Assembly: GCF_003030345.1 (NCBI RefSeq)
Contig: NZ_CP028158.1
Coordinates: 2,356,001-2,420,000, forward strand
Reading direction: 5' to 3'
DNA length: 64,000 nt
From: Plantactinospora sp. BC1
GTDB lineage: Bacteria; Actinomycetota; Actinomycetes; Mycobacteriales; Micromonosporaceae
Below the pieces are notes generated by a model, which did not search any database, was not told the DNA's origin, and saw nothing but the letters and a program-made list of their open reading frames with translations. Shown piece by piece: positions 51,166 through 59,985 of this stretch; the first letter of the stretch is position 1, and each line of letters opens with the position of its first letter. Made by a program: the position numbers and the translations under genes.

Positions 51166-51999
51166 ATGCTGACCATCGGTGAGCTGGCGTCGTATGCCGG
51201 AGTGACGGTGCGTGCGGTGAGGCACTATCACGCCAAGGGGTTGCTGCCGGAGCCGGAGCGGGATCGCTCCGGCTATCGGAGGTACGACGCCGGCGCCGTG
51301 GTCGAGCTGATCAAGATCCGGACCCTCGCCGAGGCCGGGGTCCCGCTGGCGCGAGTGCGGGAGCTGCTGCAGGCCGACGAGGAGGAGTTCGCCGCGGCGG
51401 TCGCAGACATCGACAAGCGGCTGCGGGCGGAGATCCGGGAGCGGCAACGGCACCGGGAGGGAATCGCCCGCCTCGCCTCCGGGGACAGCTTGGCGCTGCC
51501 CCCGGTGGTGGTCGAGTATCTCGACCGGCTGCGGGCGCTCGGGGTCGACGAGCGAATCGTCCAGGTCGAGCGCGACGGCTGGATCCCGCTGGCCGCGCAC
51601 TCACCGGAGCGAGTCCCGGAATGGATGGCACGCAAGCGTGAGCAGATCGCCGCCCCACAGCTCATCGGCTTCTATCTCACCTTGGGCCAGGCACTAGACC
51701 GCACCGACGACGACCCACGGCTGGTCGAGCTGGCCGACAAACTGGCCGCCTACATCACGCAGATGGCAGACGAACGGGGCGAGGACTACGTCGACGACAC
51801 CCACATCGAGCCACCGCTGGTCAAGCTGATGGACACGCTGGCGTTCGACACTGTGCCGCCGGCCCGTCGGCTGATCGAGTTGCTGAAGGAGCGAGGCTGG
51901 ACCGGCTGGACCGAACTCAAGCGTGTGAACCCCACACCGGATGCGGCCGGAACATGGCAAGAAGACACCGCATCGCGGCGTTCCGGGCGCGATCGGTGA
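51166..51999 (+). CDS. MerR-family regulator with C-terminal sensing domain
   Basis: The 277-residue protein has the MerR winged helix (LTIGELASYAGVTVRAVRHY then LLPEPERDRSGYRRYDAGAV), the dimer helix (about 75-110), and a C-terminal helical domain of about 150 residues similar to TipA/antibiotic-sensing types but not certainly homologous. The RBS TAGGAG lies about ten bases before the ATG. It is downstream of the hydrolase, so it would activate its own transcription with that gene through the promoter at 50202-50236. Confidence 0.88.
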   Translation: MLTIGELASYAGVTVRAVRHYHAKGLLPEPERDRSGYRRYDAGAVVELIKIRTLAEAGVPLARVRELLQADEEEFAAAVADIDKRLRAEIRERQRHREGIARLASGDSLALPPVVVEYLDRLRALGVDERIVQVERDGWIPLAAHSPERVPEWMARKREQIAAPQLIGFYLTLGQALDRTDDDPRLVELADKLAAYITQMADERGEDYVDDTHIEPPLVKLMDTLAFDTVPPARRLIELLKERGWTGWTELKRVNPTPDAAGTWQEDTASRRSGRDR

Positions 52000-52367
52000 C
52001 GGCGGGCGAAGCCCCGCCGGGCGGGGCCGCCGGCAGCGGCTTCGGCACTGATGTTGACCGAGACGGCCCAGGACTCCCCAGAACTACGGCAAGCCGCAAA
52101 GGGGGAGGGTCCTGACGGGATGCACTACCCGAGGCTGATCACGCTGTGTAAACGCTCGGAATTCGGCATGATCGGAAGCCGAAACTCCTCCTCGCCGAGG
52201 CGCTGCGGCTGTGGGCGTTCAAAGCTGGTTAGTAGTTCTTCCGAACCGCCTGCCATCGCGTCCAGCACGGCCGCCGCCGTCACCATCTGACGCCTCGGCC
52301 GGCCCCCACGCGCCACCGCAATCCAGGACGCTTGCAGTCGTCGCGGACGCATGTTGCATCTGATGTA
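52000..52367. other. Intergenic segment after merR
   Basis: 368 bases with no accepted gene except a possible 53-codon remnant on the minus strand. GC content is lower and less regular than in neighbouring genes. It ends at the stop codon of the M23 gene. Confidence 0.5.
52125..52286 (-). pseudogene. Possible gene remnant or small ORF (53 codons)
   Basis: From ATG 52286 to TAG 52125 the frame reads MVTAAAVLDAMAGGSEELLT and continues with an acidic/Pro-rich stretch. Third-position G+C is lower than in neighbouring genes but above random. It has no ribosome-binding site and no recognisable family. It may be the remains of a longer gene. Confidence 0.25.
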
Positions 52368-53504
52368 TCACCGCTCATTCCCGGTGAGCGGAGCGCCGCG
52401 GTCGCGCATGAACGGCACCGGGTCGATGGCGCCGTGCCGGCTCCGGTCGCCGCGCAGGTGCACCTCGAAGTGCAGGTGCGGCCCCGAGGAGTTGCCGCTC
52501 GATCCGACCCGCCCGATCACCTGCCCGGCCTCCACCATGTCGTTCTTGGAAACCATCGGCCTGTTGACCATGTGGCAGTACCGGGTGATCACGTTGCCCG
52601 CGTGCAGGATGTCGACGAACCAGCCGCAGCCGCCCTTGCCCGGGAAGCCGTCCACGTCGCAGCTCAACCGCCCCCGCCGGTCCGGGTCGCAGCGGGAGAC
52701 CAGCACCCGGCCGGCCGCCGCCGCCCGGATCTCCGTGGTGTACTTCGGCGCGCCGATGTCGACCCCGTTGTGCGCCGGCCGGGCAGCGGTACGGAATCCG
52801 GAGCCGACCCCGCCGGGGATCGGGGCGGTCCAGCCCGAGGCGGCGATCTCCGCCCCGTCGGCGCAGCCGAGCCCCAGGTCGGTACCGGCGGCCCGGGCGG
52901 CCCCGCCGGTCAACGCGTTCACGATCTCGGTCGCCAGCGGCTCGTGCTTGGCGTACGCGTCCGGGAAGGCGCTGATCTGCACCGCCTGGGCGGCCCGGGT
53001 GAGCGACCGCTTCTGCCAGTTCCGGATGGTCTTCAACTTCTCGTAGAACTTCCGGGCCGCGTACTCCGGGTTGCGGATCTGCTCCGGCGTGCCCCAGCCG
53101 GTGCTGGGCCGCTGCTGGAACAGTCCGAGCGAGTCGTGGTCGTTGCGGTCGCCGAGATGCCCATGGTTGGTCAGGCCGGACTCCTGCATCGCGGTGGCGA
53201 CCGCGATCACCCAGGCCCGGGGCGGCAGCCCCATCTCCCGGCCAACCTTGATGATGATCGCCGCGTTCCGCATCTGACTCGCCTTGTACGGCCCGACCAG
53301 CGGCAGGTCGCCGTCGGTCTTGACCGGCTCGGTGTCGCCGCAGCCGAAGGTCGCCGCCGCCAGGTTCTCCTCCTCGGAGGCGAACATCGTCACCAGGAAC
53401 GCACCGGTGCCGCCGACGCAGCAGAGCAGCGCGAGTACGCCGGTCAGCACCACCGCCAGCGCGACCCGCCGTACCGGTCGCCGGGTCGGACCCCGGTCGG
53501 TCAT
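52368..53504 (-). CDS. Membrane-anchored lysozyme-like + M23 endopeptidase (VirB1-like)
   Basis: The 378-residue protein has one membrane helix (about 12-38), a transglycosylase-like domain (about 75-190; IAVATAMQESGLTNHGHLGD and SLGLFQQRPSTGWG) with the catalytic Glu in MQESG, and an M23 LytM domain (about 230-360; HNGVDIGAP with zinc ligands and SSGPHLHFEV). It would open peptidoglycan for a secretion apparatus. The start at 53504 has a GGGGAGGTGGG site. It is the last gene of the type IV secretion-like operon. Another frame over the same region is a shadow. Confidence 0.92.
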   Translation of the reverse strand: MTDRGPTRRPVRRVALAVVLTGVLALLCCVGGTGAFLVTMFASEEENLAAATFGCGDTEPVKTDGDLPLVGPYKASQMRNAAIIIKVGREMGLPPRAWVIAVATAMQESGLTNHGHLGDRNDHDSLGLFQQRPSTGWGTPEQIRNPEYAARKFYEKLKTIRNWQKRSLTRAAQAVQISAFPDAYAKHEPLATEIVNALTGGAARAAGTDLGLGCADGAEIAASGWTAPIPGGVGSGFRTAARPAHNGVDIGAPKYTTEIRAAAAGRVLVSRCDPDRRGRLSCDVDGFPGKGGCGWFVDILHAGNVITRYCHMVNRPMVSKNDMVEAGQVIGRVGSSGNSSGPHLHFEVHLRGDRSRHGAIDPVPFMRDRGAPLTGNER

Positions 53505-53529
53505 CCCGCACCCACCTCCCCGCGCCCGC

Positions 53530-54075
53530 TCAGCGCCGTTGCCAGTCCACCGTGTCCACCCGCCAACGCCCCTGCACCGCCACCAGGCCGAGCCGCAGTT
53601 CGCCGGAGTCCACCGGTACGACCACCTCGACCAGGCTGTCGTTCTGCGGTACGGCCAGCAGGTCCCCGGTGATCCGGTCCGCCGGCACGGTGGCCGGGTC
53701 GACCCCGGTCAACTGCTCGGCGAGATTGTCGGTGGCGAGCTGCCGCAGCCCCGCGTGCCACTCGTCGGCGGTGGTGTCCCGGTGGTCCAGCCAGGCGGTG
53801 GCGAAAGACCGGGCCACCTGTGCCGGCTCGGGCGCGCCGGGACTGGTCCGGGGCGACGGCTCCTCGGTCACGGTCAGCCCGTCGTCGCCGGCCTCCGGGT
53901 CGGTGATGCTGATCGGGCCGGGCGTACCGCCGACGAGTCCGGGCCGGTCGTCGCCGGGGCCGGCGATCAGCCGGGCCGCGCCGACGATCCCGACCACCAG
54001 CACGGCGATGACGATCGCGATCCCGAGCCGGGACCGGAGGAGCCGGGTGAAGAGGAACTCGACGGCGCGCCGCAT
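53530..54075 (-). CDS. VirB8/TcpC-like single-pass membrane protein
   Basis: The 181-residue protein has a short cytoplasmic head, one membrane helix (about 17-40), a Pro/Glu linker, and an NTF2-like external domain (about 80-180; VARSFATAWLDHRDTTADEW then VVPVDSGELRL and WRVDTVDW). This is the VirB8/TcpC layout of type IV machines. It lies 4 bases after the VirB6-like stop and 25 bases before the M23 gene. The homology is inferred from topology and context. Confidence 0.75.
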   Translation of the reverse strand: MRRAVEFLFTRLLRSRLGIAIVIAVLVVGIVGAARLIAGPGDDRPGLVGGTPGPISITDPEAGDDGLTVTEEPSPRTSPGAPEPAQVARSFATAWLDHRDTTADEWHAGLRQLATDNLAEQLTGVDPATVPADRITGDLLAVPQNDSLVEVVVPVDSGELRLGLVAVQGRWRVDTVDWQRR

Positions 54076-54079
54076 CCCG

Positions 54080-56032
54080 TCACCTCGCCTCGGAGCGGAT
54101 CCGGGGCGCCCGGGGGGCGGGCGTCGGGTCGGGGGCGGGCGCGGAGTCGGGCCGGTAGATCACGTAGGAGGGGTTCTCCACCGGTACGTCGGGCTCGGTC
54201 CACTCCGCCGGCCGGCGGCGGGACGGCCGGGCCCGGTCCGGGCGCGAGCCGGAGCCGCCACCCGGGGCCGCCGCCGGGGGAGAGTCGGGTGCCTCGGTAC
54301 CCCGCTCGGGGCTGCTCTCCGAGCGGCTGCCGGCCCCGGTCTGGGCCGGGTCCTCGTGCCGGGCCTCCGGGCGTACGTTGGTCTGCTGGATCACCACGCT
54401 GCGGTTCTTGACCCGGATGTCGGTGCGGTGGTCCGGGTCGTCGAGCTGGGACGCGGCCCGGACGTCCCGGAAGAACCGGCGGTGCCAGGAGCCGGCCGAG
54501 GCGATCACCTCGGTGCTGTCCTTGCCGCCGAGTTGGGTGATCCGGCGGTACGGCCGCAGCAGCAGCCAGCCCACCACGCCGCAGAGCCAGACCAGCACCA
54601 CCTGGAGCCAGCCGGGAATGGTGGAGGTGCTCATCACCAGGTCGACGGCGAAGAGATAGATCGCCGCACCGGTGCCGAAGATGGCGATGTTGAACACGGC
54701 GGCGACGACGGCGTTGCCCAGCCGGCGCAGCCCGGCGCTGGCCGGGCGGAGCAGCCCGACCGTGCCGAGCACCGGGGCGGCGATCACCGCCCACCGGAAG
54801 AGCAGGAAGCCGAGCAGCACCAGTACGGACGCGGTCAGGTCGAACATCGCGAAGAGGATCGCGGCCAGGATGGCGATCAGCCCGGCGCCGATCCGGTCCG
54901 AGTCGCGGGCGCCGCGCAGGTACTCGTACGCCTCCGGGTCCTCCCGCTGGATCTGCTGGGCGACCTTCATCCACTGTTCCTGCTTGGCGGAGACGGTGGT
55001 CTGCCGGGTGCCCGGGTTGGCGGCGATCCGGGCGGTCTCCTCCCAGGTGAACGCCTTGGCGTCGTAGAGCGCCCGGCCGTACTTGCGGGCCGTCTCGCTG
55101 TCCGAGGAGCCGAGCGCGCCGCGCAGCCAGTTGCGGTAGAGCATCGTCTCGGTCGCGGTGTCACTGGCCCGCAGCGCCGGTGGCCGGTTGTCCTTGCAGC
55201 CGGCCGGGTTGAGCGAGCCGCAGCGGTCGGCCGGGATGCTCTTGTCCCGGGGGCCGACCGCCTCGTGCACCACGTTCAGCGTGGTGACCAGGGTGCCGTC
55301 GGCGACGTTGGCGGACCGGACCGGCCAGGCGGCGATCGCGGTCACCGCGACCATCACCAGCACCGCCCAGCCGGCGGTGGTCATCGCGTTGCTCATGTCG
55401 GACTGCCGGGAGCGCCAGAGCAGGTAGACGCCGACGACGCAGAGGGTGATGATGCCGAAGACGCTGAAGACCCGCTCGTAGACCGCCTTGGTGGCCTGCT
55501 CGACCAGCGGGTCGGCCCAGTCCCACATGCTGCTCGGGTCCCAGGCCCGCTCGCGCAGCGCGTTCGAGGCGCCGATGATCGCGGCGGCGATCCGGATCTC
55601 GCCGTCCGCGATCTTGTTGAACACCTTGCTGCCCGGGTCGATCACGTCCGAGGCGCAGCCGCCGGAGTCGTCGTACGTCTCGTAGCTGTAGCCGGCGTTG
55701 CCGTACTCGGTGTACATCCCCTTCACGCCCGGCTTGCTGCTCGCCTCGGGACGGGTGGCGAACCAGCCGCCGAGCCCCTGGTCGGGCGCGCTCGGGGTGG
55801 GCGCCGTGACACAGTCCCGGATGTGCTGGCCGACGTTGGCGAGCCGGTCGACGCAGTCCCGGAAGTTCGCCTCCCACTCGGCGGTGGTGCAGAGCGCGAC
55901 CTTGGCCTGGCTCGGCACCGGCACGGCGGCGGAGGCCGGCGTGGCGCCGCCGATCACCGGCCAGACCAGGGTGGCGGTCGCCAGCACCCCGATCGCGAGC
56001 AGCAGGGCGGCGAGCCGGGCTCCGAACCTCAT
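54080..56032 (-). CDS. VirB6/TrbL-like polytopic membrane protein
   Basis: The 650-residue protein has a cleavable-looking N-terminal signal (about 1-38), an external region with five or more Cys, then about seven to eight membrane helices (about 165-460), including long helical loops, and a Pro/Arg-rich cytoplasmic tail (about 500-650). This fits the VirB6/TrbL class, the membrane channel core. The ATG at 56032 has GGAGG seven bases upstream; a TTG at 56038 overlapping the virB4 stop is less likely. The neighbour genes (VirB4, PrgI) support the call. Confidence 0.85.
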   Translation of the reverse strand: MRFGARLAALLLAIGVLATATLVWPVIGGATPASAAVPVPSQAKVALCTTAEWEANFRDCVDRLANVGQHIRDCVTAPTPSAPDQGLGGWFATRPEASSKPGVKGMYTEYGNAGYSYETYDDSGGCASDVIDPGSKVFNKIADGEIRIAAAIIGASNALRERAWDPSSMWDWADPLVEQATKAVYERVFSVFGIITLCVVGVYLLWRSRQSDMSNAMTTAGWAVLVMVAVTAIAAWPVRSANVADGTLVTTLNVVHEAVGPRDKSIPADRCGSLNPAGCKDNRPPALRASDTATETMLYRNWLRGALGSSDSETARKYGRALYDAKAFTWEETARIAANPGTRQTTVSAKQEQWMKVAQQIQREDPEAYEYLRGARDSDRIGAGLIAILAAILFAMFDLTASVLVLLGFLLFRWAVIAAPVLGTVGLLRPASAGLRRLGNAVVAAVFNIAIFGTGAAIYLFAVDLVMSTSTIPGWLQVVLVWLCGVVGWLLLRPYRRITQLGGKDSTEVIASAGSWHRRFFRDVRAASQLDDPDHRTDIRVKNRSVVIQQTNVRPEARHEDPAQTGAGSRSESSPERGTEAPDSPPAAAPGGGSGSRPDRARPSRRRPAEWTEPDVPVENPSYVIYRPDSAPAPDPTPAPRAPRIRSEAR

Positions 56033-56034
56033 GG

Positions 56035-59000
56035 TCAAGCCTCCAGGTCCGCGACGGGGGAGGGCAGGTTGGCCGGGGCGGCCTTCGCCGTGACCGGGGT
56101 GGTGTCCAGGTGGTCGAGCAGGCCGGGCACGTACGAGACGTCGACGCGTACCTTCTGCACCCGGCCGTCGACGTCACGCATCACGAACTCGCGGAAGCCG
56201 AGCCGGTCCGCCGAGGAGGCGTCCACGCTGGAGAGCGAGGCGAGGGTCGCCTCGTAGCCGTCGTTGACCGGTACCCGGAGCAGCCGCAGCGCCTCGGAGG
56301 CGATGTCGACGTCCTCGGCGATCCGGCCGACGAAGACGGTGGAGACGAGGTTCTGCACGTCGAGCCCGAGGATGTCCTTCGGGTTCTGCGAGGAGACCAG
56401 CGCGGCGAGGTTCCACTTCCGGGAGTCCCGGGCCAGCCGGACCAGGAACGACCGCCCCGAGCGCCAGCCCTCCATGAAGTGCGCCTCGTCCAGGCCGACC
56501 AGCTTGCGCGACGACATCGCGCCGCCGTAGCAGCGGCGTACCGCCAGCCGGTGCGCGGTGTGCAGCATCGGCAGCGCCAGCGCCTCCTCGGCCGACCAGT
56601 ACTCCCGCTCGATCTTCAGGTCCGGCAGCCGCAGCCCGGCCATGGTGATCACGGTCAGCGTGGCGTCGGCGCCGAGCAGCCCCTCCGGCGGGCGGCCGAA
56701 GAAGAGCAGCGCCAACGGCATCTCGGCGGTGTCCAGCAGCAGGTTGGCCAGCTCCCGGCCCTCGTCCTCCAGCCCGGCCAGGCAGGCCACCACGTCGTCC
56801 AGGGTGGAGGTCTCCTCGGCCGGTACCTGCCGGACCGCGTGCCGGAAGAGCGTCGCGGTGGACGCCTCCCGGGCCACCTGCGGCGGCACCAGCATCATGC
56901 AGATGTCCTGCACCAGCATCCGCCGCTCGGCGCGGGCGTTGGAGACGGCGATCTGGAACTCCCGGTCGCCCGCCGAGCCGGCGGCGAACTCGCTGCGCAG
57001 CGGGGTCGGGATCAGCGCGTACGGCGCCAGGGTGCCGTGCTCGGAGCCGGTCAGGTTCAGCACGCGTGAATACGGTCGCAGCTCCGGCATCGCGCAGAGC
57101 CGGGCCAGCGGGCCGGACGGGTCGAGCAGGGTCACCTGCACCCCCCGCCGGGCGGCCAGATAGCCGAGCGCGCCGAGCAGGGTCGACTTGCCACCGCCGG
57201 GCTCGGCGACGAAGACGGCGAGCCCGGAACGCTCGCGTACCTCCATCGGGAAGTGCAGGTCCAGGAAGACCGGCCGGCGGCAGGTGCCGGCGGTACGACC
57301 GATCAGGTCGCCGCGCCGGTCCCCGACCGTCGAGGCGGCCTGCGGCAGTGCGGCCGCCAGCAGGTTCACCGGCATCCGGCGCAGGTAGCCGGTGTTGGCG
57401 ATCGGTTCGCCGGGAATGAACTCCCGGGCCAGCCAGTCCTGGTTCTTCGGATGCTGGAGCGAGATCCGCAGCTCCCGGGAGTAGAGCTGGATCAGCCGCC
57501 GGGCCCGCTCCAGGCACTCCTCCCTGGTCCGCCCGCCGACCGCGATCCGGTGCCAGCCGTGCGCCCGGGCCGACTCCACCGGCAGCCCGGTGGTCATCTC
57601 GTCCCCGATCACCAGGGCCCGCTTGGCCAGCCGCTCCAGCTCCGGCGGGGCGTCGATGCCGTGCTCGGCGTAGTCGAGCTGCTGCGAGCGGATCATCCGC
57701 AGCCGGTGCTCCAGATTGCGGAACGAGTCGCCGGGACCGAGGATGTCGACCCGGGTGGAGAGCTCCATCGGCCAGGGCAGCCGCTCGTGGAAGTGCAGCC
57801 ACGGCTCGTGCCGCTCCGGGATCTCCAGCGGCTCCATCCGGCCCACCGCGAGTACCGCGACGTGCCGCTCCTCGCCGGTCATCCGGTTGACCAGCTTCAC
57901 CGTCGACCCGTACGGGGTGCGGTAGCGCTCCACCTGCTCGGTCAGGGCGAGCAGGTCGCCGCGCTCCCACCGGCCGTTGGTGACCGGCGAGAGCTGGCCG
58001 GGCGGGGCCATGCAGAGCGCCACGGAGCGGTACATCAGCCACTCCAGCTCCTCGGCGCTGACCTGCCGCCCCCGCATCCCGAACGCGCCGAGCACCTCGT
58101 CGAACTGCTCGACCGTCCGGCCCAGCTTGCGGCGCTCCCCGTCGGGGGTGCCCCGGCCGAAGGCCCGGAGGATCCGCTCGGCCAGCGAGTTGCCGAGCGA
58201 CCGGCGGGCGAAGGTGACCCCGAGATAGGTCTGCCCCTCGGCGTGGTTGACCGAGAGCAGGTGCCGCTGGGCGGCGACCAGGTGATCCGACCAGCTCGGC
58301 GCGCCGGAGACGGTGGCCAGCGGGTGCGGGGTGTGCTGGTCGATCGTCCGGGCCCACTCGTCGGCCGGGAACGGCCGGGTGGTCCGGCGCAGGTGCAACC
58401 GGAAGCCGGCCAGCCCGGCGTACTGCTCGGAGATGGCGGAGAGCAGCGCCTCCCGTTCGGCGTCCGGCCGGAACGCCCAGCGCACCTCCGGCAGCCAGTA
58501 CCAGGCGGTGACGGTGTTCGGGGTGAAGGTCAGGTGGCCGGCGATCTCGGTGATGGCCAGCTCGACGGCGGGATCCCGGTCGCCGAAGCGGAGCTTCGGT
58601 GCGCGTACCCGCTGGGGTTTGGTCAGCGGCTGCGGCCGGGTCGGCTTCGGCGTGCTCCGCCGCTGCTTCGGCGCGACCGGCGCGGTCTCCCGCTCCGGTC
58701 GCCGGCCGGGCCGCCGGTCCGGCTCGGCCGGGCGGCGGGTCGGCTGTTCGGCGGGCTCGCGGACGATCGGCAGCGCACCGGAGTGCTCGCCGCCGCGCTG
58801 CTGTGGCGCCGGGGTCGGCCGCCCGGGGTGTCCCTCGGCGGGAGCGGCGGGCAGGGCTCCGGCGCCGCCCGGCGCGGCTCGGGGGGCGGGTGCGTCGGCC
58901 GGCCATTCGACGGCCGGGCCGGGGTCGAGGCTGGCGGGTCCGACCGGGCGAACGGCGGCACCGGGGTCGGCGATGGTCTCGTCCTGCGCCGGCAGGGCGG

Positions 59001-59517
59001 GCTGGGCGGCCGGCGGAGCGTACCGGGCGGTGGGCTGCCCGGACGCGATCTCCCGCTGCCCGCCGCCACCCGCCGGGAGTTCGTCCGGCTCCCAGGCCGG
59101 CAGGCCGACGGCGGCCTCCGGTTCCTCGCCCCAGCGGCCCCGCGGATGCGGTGCGGGCGGGCGGGGCGCGGGGCGGGGTGCCGGCGCGGCGGGTGGGCTC
59201 GGCGGCGGCGCCGGCTGGACCGGGCCGGCACCGAAGAGGTCGAGGAAGGGCGAGTCGATGTCCGGGTGCTCGACCGGGGCCGGCGGGCGGGCCGGCGGCG
59301 CGGCGGGGGGTCGGGCCGGGCGGTTCCGGGCCGGTGGTTGCGGCGCCTGGAAGACCGCTACCGCACCGTGCCCGGTGTTGCTGAGCAGCGCGGCGTCGTA
59401 CTCGCTCTCCTCGGCCAGCTCAGACTGGTTGTAGCCGGAGGACTGCGTACCGTTACCAGCGTTCTCGGCCGGGCGACCTGCCGGGTGAGACGAGCCCGGC
59501 CGGGAGGGGCGGGTCAT
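56035..59517 (-). CDS. VirB4-type ATPase with a long proline-rich N-terminal extension
   Basis: The 1160-residue protein has a Pro/Ala-rich disordered head (about 1-310), then a VirB4/TraE-like body: FVAEPGGGKSTLLGAL Walker A (K about 777) and LVGLDEAHFMEGW Walker B (about 1010), plus the SRKWNLAALVSSQNPKDILG motif. VirB4 drives assembly and substrate movement in type IV systems. Its ATG overlaps the stop of a 23-codon ORF (ATGA). The long N-terminal head is unusual for VirB4 and may dock partners. Confidence 0.92.
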   Translation of the reverse strand: MTRPSRPGSSHPAGRPAENAGNGTQSSGYNQSELAEESEYDAALLSNTGHGAVAVFQAPQPPARNRPARPPAAPPARPPAPVEHPDIDSPFLDLFGAGPVQPAPPPSPPAAPAPRPAPRPPAPHPRGRWGEEPEAAVGLPAWEPDELPAGGGGQREIASGQPTARYAPPAAQPALPAQDETIADPGAAVRPVGPASLDPGPAVEWPADAPAPRAAPGGAGALPAAPAEGHPGRPTPAPQQRGGEHSGALPIVREPAEQPTRRPAEPDRRPGRRPERETAPVAPKQRRSTPKPTRPQPLTKPQRVRAPKLRFGDRDPAVELAITEIAGHLTFTPNTVTAWYWLPEVRWAFRPDAEREALLSAISEQYAGLAGFRLHLRRTTRPFPADEWARTIDQHTPHPLATVSGAPSWSDHLVAAQRHLLSVNHAEGQTYLGVTFARRSLGNSLAERILRAFGRGTPDGERRKLGRTVEQFDEVLGAFGMRGRQVSAEELEWLMYRSVALCMAPPGQLSPVTNGRWERGDLLALTEQVERYRTPYGSTVKLVNRMTGEERHVAVLAVGRMEPLEIPERHEPWLHFHERLPWPMELSTRVDILGPGDSFRNLEHRLRMIRSQQLDYAEHGIDAPPELERLAKRALVIGDEMTTGLPVESARAHGWHRIAVGGRTREECLERARRLIQLYSRELRISLQHPKNQDWLAREFIPGEPIANTGYLRRMPVNLLAAALPQAASTVGDRRGDLIGRTAGTCRRPVFLDLHFPMEVRERSGLAVFVAEPGGGKSTLLGALGYLAARRGVQVTLLDPSGPLARLCAMPELRPYSRVLNLTGSEHGTLAPYALIPTPLRSEFAAGSAGDREFQIAVSNARAERRMLVQDICMMLVPPQVAREASTATLFRHAVRQVPAEETSTLDDVVACLAGLEDEGRELANLLLDTAEMPLALLFFGRPPEGLLGADATLTVITMAGLRLPDLKIEREYWSAEEALALPMLHTAHRLAVRRCYGGAMSSRKLVGLDEAHFMEGWRSGRSFLVRLARDSRKWNLAALVSSQNPKDILGLDVQNLVSTVFVGRIAEDVDIASEALRLLRVPVNDGYEATLASLSSVDASSADRLGFREFVMRDVDGRVQKVRVDVSYVPGLLDHLDTTPVTAKAAPANLPSPVADLEA

Positions 59518-59585
59518 GCCGCCGCCTCGCCCGGCCCGGAGGGCTCCACCGTCCAGCGGCAGAGGAATCTGGTTCGCTCGGTCAC
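59514..59585 (-). CDS. 23-codon micro-ORF coupled upstream of virB4
   Basis: GTG at 59585 overlaps the TGA of the 9-codon ORF (GTGA), and its own TGA overlaps the virB4 ATG (ATGA). It reads MTERTRFLCRWTVEPSGPGE and two or three more residues. A GAGG site lies six to seven bases before the GTG. It may be a real micropeptide or a relay that carries ribosomes from prgI into virB4, whose own site is weak. Confidence 0.55.
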   Translation of the reverse strand: MTERTRFLCRWTVEPSGPGEAAA

Positions 59586-59611
59586 GCCGTCACCTCGCTG
59601 CGGTCGGTCAT
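59582..59611 (-). CDS. 9-codon micro-ORF coupled to prgI
   Basis: ATG at 59611 overlaps the PrgI stop (ATGA); it reads MTDRSEVTA then TGA at 59584-59582, which overlaps the next GTG. It contains the ribosome-binding site for the following micro-ORF. It is probably a translational relay. Confidence 0.45.
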   Translation of the reverse strand: MTDRSEVTA

Positions 59612-59970
59612 GTCAACTGCTCCCGGATCCGGATACGGGTCGCGACCAGGCGGGGGTCGCGCTGCTCTGTCGCCGGTTCGCGGGTGCGCCGCCAGTCGGT
59701 CAGTGCCGTCCGGATGACCATCCGGGCGGGCCGGTCGGGGTCGACGTACCGGAATACGAACGAGGTGGTGACGATCGCGAGCGCGATCTCCCAGGCGGGG
59801 ATCAGCTCGACCTTGAGCGTGAAGAGGTAATGAATGAACATGAAGAGCGGCACCAGCAACATGAACAGCCCGTACTGCGTGTAAGGCAGGTGGACGGGCA
59901 GTGTGTAGCCGGGCGGCCCCAGGTAGACCAGGCGGGCCCGATAGATGTCGTCGTCGGTGCGCAGCCGCAT
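59608..59970 (-). CDS. PrgI/VirB3-like small membrane protein
   Basis: The 120-residue protein opens MRLRTDDDIYRARLVYLG and has two membrane helices (about 30-50 and 58-75), then an Arg-rich cytoplasmic tail. The DPDRPARMVIRTALTDWRRT stretch is typical for PrgI proteins that sit directly before VirB4 in Gram-positive type IV clusters. The ATG at 59970 has GGAG. It is 15 bases after the pilin-like gene and overlaps the micro-ORF chain. Confidence 0.82.
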   Translation of the reverse strand: MRLRTDDDIYRARLVYLGPPGYTLPVHLPYTQYGLFMLLVPLFMFIHYLFTLKVELIPAWEIALAIVTTSFVFRYVDPDRPARMVIRTALTDWRRTREPATEQRDPRLVATRIRIREQLT

Positions 59971-59985
59971 CTCGTGCTCCGCGGT

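Noticed and set aside
52375-53511. Second 378-codon minus-strand frame at the M23 gene
   Set aside because: It overlaps the true M23 frame by one base shift and lacks the LytM and lysozyme motifs.
53552-56257. 901-codon plus-strand frame over the VirB6/VirB8-like genes
   Set aside because: Antisense shadow; the minus-strand products have sensible membrane topology.
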